Positions 1 to 5,239 of a stretch of 5,239 bases of DNA are shown piece after piece. Within the stretch, counting starts at the first letter, position 1. Each line of letters opens with the position of its first letter. The stretch is from Thermopetrobacter sp964430935 (lineage in GTDB: Bacteria; Pseudomonadota; Alphaproteobacteria; Rhizobiales; Aestuariivirgaceae), in the NCBI GenBank assembly GCA_964430935.1, contig CAYSHK010000002.1, positions 1 to 5,239 of the forward strand, written 5' to 3'. The position numbers and the translations under genes were made by a program. Below the pieces are notes generated by a model, which searched no databases, was not told where the DNA came from, and saw nothing but the letters and a program-made list of their open reading frames with translations.

Positions 1-168
1 TTCGCCGGATCGATCCTGCTCGCCTGGCACTACGCTGTGGACGGCATCGCCGGCATGGCGGTGGCGCTGCTGTGCTGGCATCTGGCCGGACGGATCGCCC
101 GCGGGCTCGAACGGCTGCCGGAGATCCGCCGCTACCGCGCCCTGCTACGCGCCACCCGGAACCGCTGA
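1..168 (+). CDS. PAP2-superfamily membrane phosphatase/phosphotransferase, C-terminal fragment (5' end outside window)
   Basis: Only the last 55 codons are present; the frame is open from base 1 to a TGA at 166-168. The visible peptide contains HYAVDGIAG (residues 10-18 of the fragment), which fits the HxxxD end of the third PAP2 motif: the His would be a catalytic base and the Asp its partner. It is followed by a hydrophobic stretch (about residues 14-30) that looks like the last membrane helix, and then by a basic, Arg-rich tail typical of a cytoplasmic C-terminus. The Ser-Arg pair of the classical SRxxxxxHxxxD motif is not visible: a Ser is at fragment residue 4 but no Arg follows it. This resembles the AUR1/inositolphosphotransferase-like PAP2 branch more than classical acid phosphatases. 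The substrate cannot be inferred. It is followed by 178 non-coding bases before serC, so it is probably a separate transcription unit. No strong terminator is seen after it. Confidence 0.62.
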   Translation, partial: FAGSILLAWHYAVDGIAGMAVALLCWHLAGRIARGLERLPEIRRYRALLRATRNR

Positions 169-262
169 AGCCGACGGAAGAACGAAGGGCGGCGGCGCGC
201 GATCACGCCCCGTAACATCCTGCAACACCGTTCACCATTGGCCGCGGTCCTCCAGAAATTCC

Positions 263-289
263 TTGACGGCAAGCGGCCGCTCACATATT
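263..289 (+). promoter_or_regulatory. Candidate sigma-70-type promoter of serC-serA
   Basis: TTGACG at 263-268 matches the -35 consensus in five of six bases. CATATT at 284-289 (4/6 to TATAAT, 15-bp spacer) or TATTCC at 286-291 (17-bp spacer) could be the -10. Transcription would start at about 294-298, some 50 bases before the serC ATG, in a stretch with no gene. There is a tension: the 5' strand of the first leader stem begins at 293, so either the start is slightly upstream of this estimate or the outer base pairs of that stem are not formed. The -35 is good and the -10 is weak. Inference only. Confidence 0.4.
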
Positions 290-290
290 C

Positions 291-349
291 CCGTCGGTGG
301 GCCACCCCTCCCCAACGAGGGGCGAACATCTGGAAGGATGCTACATATG
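291..349 (+). promoter_or_regulatory. Structured 5' leader of serC, resembling the alphaproteobacterial serC RNA motif
   Basis: Seen in the sequence: a 6-bp stem CCCCTC (305-310) / GAGGGG (317-322) with loop CCCAAC. An outer pairing GTCG (293-296) / CG-A-AC (323-327, one bulged A) encloses a G-rich strand at 297-304. Then comes a small hairpin CATC (327-330) / GATG (337-340) with loop TGGAAG. The Shine-Dalgarno GGAAGGA (332-338) lies in the loop and 3' arm of that last hairpin, 8 bases before the serC ATG at 347. C327 is claimed by both the outer stem and the SD hairpin, so the two may compete. From memory of the literature, a 'serC motif' was described upstream of serC-serA in Alphaproteobacteria, with its final stem overlapping the serC ribosome binding site; position, gene context and architecture fit here. 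I could not run a covariance-model search. A ligand, if any, is unknown to me. Confidence 0.6.
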
Positions 350-1519
350 ACTGGTATCGAGAAACCGGCTGCGCGGCCGGCCAATCCGCGTTTCTCCTCC
401 GGCCCCTGCACGAAGATTCCGGGCTGGACTCCCTCCCTCCTCGAAAACGCGCTGCTCGGACGCTCCCACCGCTCCACGGAGGGCAAGGCGCGTCTGAAAT
501 ACGCAATCGACCTCACCCGCGAGATCCTGGAAGTCCCGGAGGACTACCTGATCGGCATCGTGCCGGCCTCCGACACCGGCGCCGTGGAGATGGCACTGTG
601 GTCCCTTCTGGGCGCCCGCGGCGTGGACGTCCTCGCTTGGGAAAGCTTCGGGAAGGGCTGGGCCACCGACGTGGTGAAACAGCTGAAGCTCGAGGATGTG
701 CGTGTTCTCGAGGCCCCCTACGGCGAACTGCCGGATCTTTCGGAAGTCGATTTCTCCCGCGACGTGGTGTTCACCTGGAACGGCACCACCTCCGGCGTGA
801 AGGTGCCCGACGGCGAATGGATCGCCGCCGACCGCGAGGGCCTGACCATCTGCGACGCCACCTCCGCCGCCTTCGCGCAGGAACTGGATTTCGACAAGCT
901 CGACGTCACCACCTTCTCCTGGCAGAAGGTGATGGGCGGCGAGGCGCAGCACGGCGTGATCATCCTCTCGCCCCGTGCCGTGGAACGGCTGGAGAGCTAC
1001 ACGCCGCCCTGGCCGCTGCCCAAGATCTTCCGCATGACCAAGAACGGCAAGCTGATCGCCGGCATCTTCAAGGGGGCGACCATCAACACCCCCTCCATGC
1101 TCTGCGTGGAGGACTACATCCGGGCGCTGGAGTGGGCGAAGGAGATCGGCGGCCTGACCGCCCTGCAGGCCCGTGCCTGCATGAATGCCGCCGCCCTCAA
1201 CGAATGGATCGAAAGCAGGGACTGGATCGAGAACCTGGCCGCGGATCCGGAAACCCGCTCCAACACCTCCGTGTGCCTGAAACTCTCCGAGCGGGCGGTC
1301 GCCGGACTGAGCGGGGAGCAGGCGGCGGAAATTCCGAAGCGCATGGTCCAGCTGCTGGAGGAGGAAGGCGCGGCCTACGACATCGGCGCCTATCGCGACG
1401 CGCCTCCCGGCCTGCGCATCTGGTGCGGCTCCACCGTCGAAACGCAGGACGTGATGGACCTGCTGCCCTGGCTGGACTGGGCCTACGCCAGGGCCCGCGC
1501 CGAGGTGACCGGCGGCTGA
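347..1519 (+). CDS. serC: Phosphoserine aminotransferase SerC (EC 2.6.1.52)
   Basis: A 390-residue cytoplasmic PLP enzyme, fold type I (class V aminotransferase). It converts 3-phosphohydroxypyruvate plus glutamate to O-phospho-L-serine plus 2-oxoglutarate, the second step of serine synthesis. The N-terminus (PANPRFSSGPCTKIPGW, residues 11-27) and the HRS motif (41-43) are typical of the alphaproteobacterial/Methanosarcina-type SerC and unlike the E. coli protein. ASDTGA (74-79) should bind the PLP phosphate, D170 in ICDATSA should contact the PLP ring nitrogen, and K194 in FSWQKVMGG is the Schiff-base lysine. Length is normal for the group. ATG 347 is chosen because homology starts there and GGAAGGA sits 8 bases upstream. 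In-frame ATG 338 overlaps that Shine-Dalgarno, and longer extensions run through the structured leader. serA follows 108 bases downstream, as expected of a serine operon. Expression is probably controlled by the leader RNA (inference). Confidence 0.96.
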   Translation: MTGIEKPAARPANPRFSSGPCTKIPGWTPSLLENALLGRSHRSTEGKARLKYAIDLTREILEVPEDYLIGIVPASDTGAVEMALWSLLGARGVDVLAWESFGKGWATDVVKQLKLEDVRVLEAPYGELPDLSEVDFSRDVVFTWNGTTSGVKVPDGEWIAADREGLTICDATSAAFAQELDFDKLDVTTFSWQKVMGGEAQHGVIILSPRAVERLESYTPPWPLPKIFRMTKNGKLIAGIFKGATINTPSMLCVEDYIRALEWAKEIGGLTALQARACMNAAALNEWIESRDWIENLAADPETRSNTSVCLKLSERAVAGLSGEQAAEIPKRMVQLLEEEGAAYDIGAYRDAPPGLRIWCGSTVETQDVMDLLPWLDWAYARARAEVTGG

Positions 1520-1525
1520 GGGCGC

Positions 1526-1552
1526 GGGCGGACGTCCGCGTCCGCCCCCTTT
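1526..1552 (+). terminator. GC-rich hairpin between serC and serA (partial terminator, attenuator or mRNA-stability element)
   Basis: Perfect 9-bp stem GGGCGGACG (1526-1534) / CGTCCGCCC (1539-1547) with a four-base loop TCCG, which fits the UNCG tetraloop pattern. It begins 6 bases after the serC stop and is followed by CCCTTT, a weak T stretch. A 12-base palindrome CCGCCGCGGCGG (1553-1564) follows at once. Because serA is normally co-transcribed with serC, a full terminator would be surprising. Partial termination, protection of the upstream serC mRNA from 3' decay, or a separate serA promoter are all possible. I see no convincing promoter in 1565-1613. Confidence 0.5.
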
Positions 1553-1627
1553 CCGCCGCGGCGGCATCCGCAACGGTTTCCGGACAACCGAACAATTCCG
1601 ACACATTCAATCCAAGGAGAGAGTCCC

Positions 1628-3214
1628 ATGGCTCCGCGCGTTCTCATTTCCGACAAGCTGTCCCCCACCGCCGTCCAGATCTTCAAGGATCGCGGCCTCG
1701 ACGTGGACTACGAGCCCGAGCTCGGCAAGGACAAGGAGGCCCTGATCGCCCGCATCGGCGACTATGACGGACTGGCGGTGCGCTCCGCCACCAAGGTCAC
1801 GGAGAAGGTGCTCGAGGCGGCGAAGAACCTGAAGGTGATCGGCCGCGCCGGCATCGGCGTCGACAACATCGACGTCCAGAAGGCCTCGGCCAAGGGCATC
1901 ATCGTCATGAACACCCCCCTGGGCAACGCGGTCACCACCGCCGAGCACACCATCGCCATGATGCTGGCGCTGGCCCGCAACCTGCCGCAGGCCAACGAAT
2001 CCACGAAGGCCGGCAGATGGGAGAAGTCGAAGTTCATGGGCGTGGAGGTCTTCAACAAGACCCTCGGCCTGATCGGCTGCGGCAACATCGGCTCCATCGT
2101 CGCCGAGCGCGCCCAGGGCCTGCGCATGAAGGTCATCGCCTTCGATCCCTACCTGTCGCCGGAGCGCGCGCAGGAGATCGGCGTCGAGAAGGTGGATCTG
2201 GACGAACTGCTGGCCCGCGCCGACTTCCTCTCCCTGCACACGCCGCTGACCGACAAGACGCGCGGCATCATCGACGCCGACGCCCTGGCGAAGATGAAGA
2301 AGGGCGCCCGCGTCATCAACTGCGCCCGCGGCGGCCTGGTCGTGGAGAAGGACCTGCTGGAGGCTCTGAAGTCCGGTCACATCGCGGGCGCCGCGCTGGA
2401 CGTCTACGAAGTGGAGCCGGCGAAGGAGAATCCCCTCTTCGATCTGGACAACGTGATCTGCACCCCCCATCTGGGCGCCTCCACGACCGAGGCGCAGGAG
2501 AACGTCGCCGTGCAGATCGCCGAGCAGATCGCCGACTATCTGCTCACCGGCGCCGTCACCAACGCGCTGAACATGCCGTCCATCTCCGCGGAGGAGGCTC
2601 CGCGTCTGAAGCCCTACATCGAACTGGCGGAGAAGCTGGGATCCTTCGCCGGACAGATCACCACCACCGCCATCGAGGACGTCACCATCGAGTACGGCGG
2701 CACGGTGGGCGAGATGAACACCCGCGCCCTGACCTCCGCCCTGCTCGCCGGTCTGCTGAAACCCATGCTGGGCGAGGTGAACATGGTCTCCGCCCCGGTG
2801 GTGGCCAAGGAGCGCGGCATGACCATCAACGAGGTGCGCCAGACCCCGCGCGGCGTCTACGAGGGCTACATCCGTCTGGTCGTCCACACCGAGCGGCAGA
2901 AGCGCTCCGTGGCCGGCACCGTCTTCGCCGACGGCAAGCCGCGCGTCATCCAGGTGAAGGACATCAACATGGAGGCGGAGTTCGGGCCGCACATGCTCTA
3001 CGTCATCAACGACGACAAGCCCGGCTTCATCGGTGCGCTGGGCGCGATCCTCGGCGAGGAGAACGTGAACATCGCCTCCATGAACCTGGGCCGGTCGGAA
3101 CCGGGCGGCGAGGCGGTGCTGCTCATCGACGTGGACGAACCGCTGCCCGAGCGGGTGCTGGAGCGCGTGCGCGCATTGCCGCAGGTCAAGTGGGCCTCGG
3201 CTCTGGCATTCTGA
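1628..3214 (+). CDS. serA: D-3-phosphoglycerate dehydrogenase SerA, long type with ASB and ACT domains (EC 1.1.1.95)
   Basis: A 528-residue cytoplasmic NAD-dependent enzyme that oxidises 3-phosphoglycerate to 3-phosphohydroxypyruvate, the first and normally serine-controlled step of serine synthesis. Domains in order: split substrate-binding domain (about 1-98 and 285-315); NAD-binding Rossmann domain (about 99-284) with GCGNIG at 150-155 and the adenosine-binding D173 in FDPY; an intervening allosteric-substrate-binding type domain (about 320-450); and a C-terminal ACT domain (about 455-528). The catalytic set is R234 (NCARGG), E263 (YEVEPA) and H281 (TPHLGAST). The length equals that of the long type-1 enzymes (about 525-535 residues) and exceeds the roughly 410 of E. 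coli SerA. In the ACT domain D463 and N481 occupy positions known to contact L-serine in the Mycobacterium tuberculosis enzyme, so serine feedback is plausible. The start is set by AAGGAGA at 1614-1620, 7 bases before the ATG. Two hairpins follow the gene. Confidence 0.97.
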   Translation: MAPRVLISDKLSPTAVQIFKDRGLDVDYEPELGKDKEALIARIGDYDGLAVRSATKVTEKVLEAAKNLKVIGRAGIGVDNIDVQKASAKGIIVMNTPLGNAVTTAEHTIAMMLALARNLPQANESTKAGRWEKSKFMGVEVFNKTLGLIGCGNIGSIVAERAQGLRMKVIAFDPYLSPERAQEIGVEKVDLDELLARADFLSLHTPLTDKTRGIIDADALAKMKKGARVINCARGGLVVEKDLLEALKSGHIAGAALDVYEVEPAKENPLFDLDNVICTPHLGASTTEAQENVAVQIAEQIADYLLTGAVTNALNMPSISAEEAPRLKPYIELAEKLGSFAGQITTTAIEDVTIEYGGTVGEMNTRALTSALLAGLLKPMLGEVNMVSAPVVAKERGMTINEVRQTPRGVYEGYIRLVVHTERQKRSVAGTVFADGKPRVIQVKDINMEAEFGPHMLYVINDDKPGFIGALGAILGEENVNIASMNLGRSEPGGEAVLLIDVDEPLPERVLERVRALPQVKWASALAF

Positions 3215-3237
3215 ACCCGCATGGTGTAACAATCGGC

Positions 3238-3264
3238 AACGGCCCCGGGCTCCCCGGGGCCGTT
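3238..3264 (+). terminator. Strong hairpin after serA, probable terminator
   Basis: Perfect 12-bp inverted repeat AACGGCCCCGGG (3238-3249) / CCCGGGGCCGTT (3253-3264) with a 3-base loop CTC, starting 23 bases after the serA stop. The stem is very stable. The 3' side ends in TT and then CGCATG, so there is no real U-tract. It would therefore be a GC-rich terminator of the weak-tail kind, or a 3'-end stability element. It most likely ends or attenuates the serC-serA transcript before purA. Confidence 0.65.
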
Positions 3265-3266
3265 CG

Positions 3267-3293
3267 CATGTCCGCGGCCGGCTTGCGGACATG
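3267..3293 (+). promoter_or_regulatory. Second tandem hairpin, between the serA terminator and purA
   Basis: Perfect 9-bp inverted repeat CATGTCCGC (3267-3275) / GCGGACATG (3285-3293) with a 9-base loop GGCCGGCTT. It starts only two bases after the preceding 12-bp hairpin and ends 30 bases before the purA ATG. The A+T-containing outer pairs and the larger loop differ from the first stem, so it is not a copy of it. It could reinforce termination, form part of a purA 5' leader, or be a dyad binding site for a regulator. No function can be assigned from sequence alone. Confidence 0.4.
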
Positions 3294-3323
3294 AGGGGAG
3301 TCAATGCGAAAGGACCGAACGAC

Positions 3324-4616
<1,293 letters not shown>

Positions 4617-4625
4617 TTCCGGCAA

Positions 4626-4661
4626 CCGCGCGGGAACCGGCCGGTCGATGGCGCGGGCCGG
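4626..4661. terminator. Weak inverted repeats in the purA-pgi convergent spacer
   Basis: The 61-base gap between two converging genes contains two overlapping, mutually exclusive 6-bp pairings: CCGCGC (4626-4631) / GCGCGG (4651-4656), and CCGGCC (4637-4642) / GGCCGG (4656-4661). There is also a 10-base palindrome ACCGGCCGGT (4636-4645). No T-run follows on either strand. A bidirectional terminator is expected at a convergent junction, but in DNA this GC-rich such short repeats arise easily, so the call is tentative. Confidence 0.22.
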
Positions 4662-4677
4662 CCTTCCGCCGCGGCGC

Positions 4678-5239
4678 TCACTGCGGCGGGATCTCGCCCA
4701 TGTACTTCCGGGTCAGGTTCTTGGACAGCTCCACGGCCGGCTGGTCGAACGGGTTGATGCCCTTCATGTAGCCGACGAGAATGGTCTCCAGCATGAAATG
4801 CATGAACAGCGCCCCGAGCGTGCGTTCATCCACCTTGTCCAGGAAGAAGGTGCGCACCGGACGGCCGCGCGAGGCCAGGGTCTCGGCCGTGGCACGCTGC
4901 TGGCAGTCCGTCATGTCGCCGATGGTGCGCCCGGCCAGCAGCTCCAGCTTGGGCAGATGGGCGTAGCCCTTCGGAATGCGCAATCCCCGCCCCCGGGTGT
5001 TCAGCATGATGATGGTGTAGAGCTTGTCGTCCGGACCGTCGAGATAGAGCTGAAGCTGTGAATGCTGGTCCACCGGTCCGATGGCCGTCACCGGCTGGGA
5101 GCCCTGGCCGTTCTTGCCCAGGCTTTCCGCCCAAAGCTGCTGGAACCACGCCGCCAGCAAACGCAGCCGCGAGGAATAGGGCATCATCACCACGGAATTG
5201 ATGGGACGGAGCTTCTCGAGGGCCAGATACGTGAACGCG
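4678..5239 (-). CDS. pgi: Glucose-6-phosphate isomerase Pgi, C-terminal part (5' end outside window)
   Basis: The minus-strand frame is open from the right edge to a stop at 4680-4678 and gives 186 complete codons, about the last third of a Pgi. The enzyme interconverts glucose 6-phosphate and fructose 6-phosphate in the cytoplasm. Recognisable blocks in order are MMPYSSRLRLLAAWFQQLW, WAESLGKNGQG, GPVDQHSQLQLYLDGP (its His at 5064-5062 is the conserved catalytic ring-opening histidine region), and NPFDQPAVELSK near the C-terminus. The last fits the second Pgi signature, and its Lys (4722-4720) is the conserved active-site lysine. The protein ends 14 residues after that lysine, so this is a short-tailed Pgi. 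Homology continues upstream of the first in-frame GTG (5193-5191) to the window edge, so that codon is not the start. The gene converges on purA. Confidence 0.95.
   Translation of the reverse strand, partial: AFTYLALEKLRPINSVVMMPYSSRLRLLAAWFQQLWAESLGKNGQGSQPVTAIGPVDQHSQLQLYLDGPDDKLYTIIMLNTRGRGLRIPKGYAHLPKLELLAGRTIGDMTDCQQRATAETLASRGRPVRTFFLDKVDERTLGALFMHFMLETILVGYMKGINPFDQPAVELSKNLTRKYMGEIPPQ

Noticed and set aside
187..210. GGGCG / CGCCC pairing as a terminator for the PAP2 gene
   Set aside because: Only 5 bp with a 14-base loop and no T-run; expected by chance in such GC-rich sequence.
297..322. Possible pseudoknot in the serC leader: GTGGG (297-301) pairing with loop CCCAAC (311-316)
   Set aside because: Complementary apart from one bulged A, but it would leave no bases to bridge the first stem (zero-length third loop), so it is sterically doubtful without opening some pairs. 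Not claimed.
341..1606. Long minus-strand open frame (421 codons) opposite serC
   Set aside because: Shadow of serC; composition and lack of motifs show it is not a gene.
238..1767. Long plus-strand frame (509 codons) overlapping serC and the start of serA
   Set aside because: Arg/Gly/Pro-rich out-of-frame reading of serC and its 3' spacer that crosses the hairpin and the serA start; no protein family is recognisable.
3204..3233. TAACAAT near 3227-3233 as a -10 box for purA
   Set aside because: No acceptable -35 at the right distance, and it lies just upstream of the 12-bp hairpin, which would then sit at the very start of the transcript.
2017..3294. Plus-strand frame of 425 codons inside serA
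   Set aside because: Arg/Gly-rich +1 shadow of serA with no family resemblance.

Overview
The window is high-GC DNA (roughly two thirds G+C by eye). It reads as ordinary core-metabolic chromosome, most likely from an alphaproteobacterium. Three things point there: the SerC protein is of the alphaproteobacterial/Methanosarcina type rather than the E. coli type, serC is followed directly by serA, and the short structured leader before serC resembles the 'serC motif' described in Alphaproteobacteria. A Rhodospirillales-like lineage is possible, but that is a guess.

Layout. Positions 1-168 (+) hold the last 55 codons of a PAP2-superfamily membrane protein. Positions 169-346 are non-coding: nothing convincing in the first ~90 bases, then a candidate promoter (about 263-289) and a compact RNA leader (about 291-349) whose last hairpin overlaps the serC ribosome binding site. 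serC (347-1519, +) and serA (1628-3214, +) follow, separated by 108 bases with a perfect 9-bp GC-rich hairpin. After serA come two tandem perfect hairpins (3238-3264 and 3267-3293), then purA (3324-4616, +). A 61-base convergent spacer leads to the C-terminal part of pgi on the minus strand (4678 to the right edge).

How the genes work together. SerA oxidises 3-phosphoglycerate to 3-phosphohydroxypyruvate and SerC transaminates it to O-phospho-L-serine, so serC-serA encodes the first two steps of serine synthesis; the phosphatase step (SerB) is not in the window. PurA commits IMP to AMP synthesis. Serine supplies one-carbon units for purine synthesis, which may explain the neighbourhood, but the hairpins after serA suggest purA is at least partly a separate transcription unit. 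Pgi is a glycolysis/gluconeogenesis enzyme on the opposite strand and is probably unrelated in regulation.

I found no mobile element, CRISPR array, tRNA, rRNA or defence-like system. All complete genes are intact, with their key catalytic residues present. The points that deserve a second look are in the non-coding gaps: the serC leader, the serC-serA hairpin, and the serA-purA spacer with a possible 7-codon upstream ORF whose stop overlaps the purA start.
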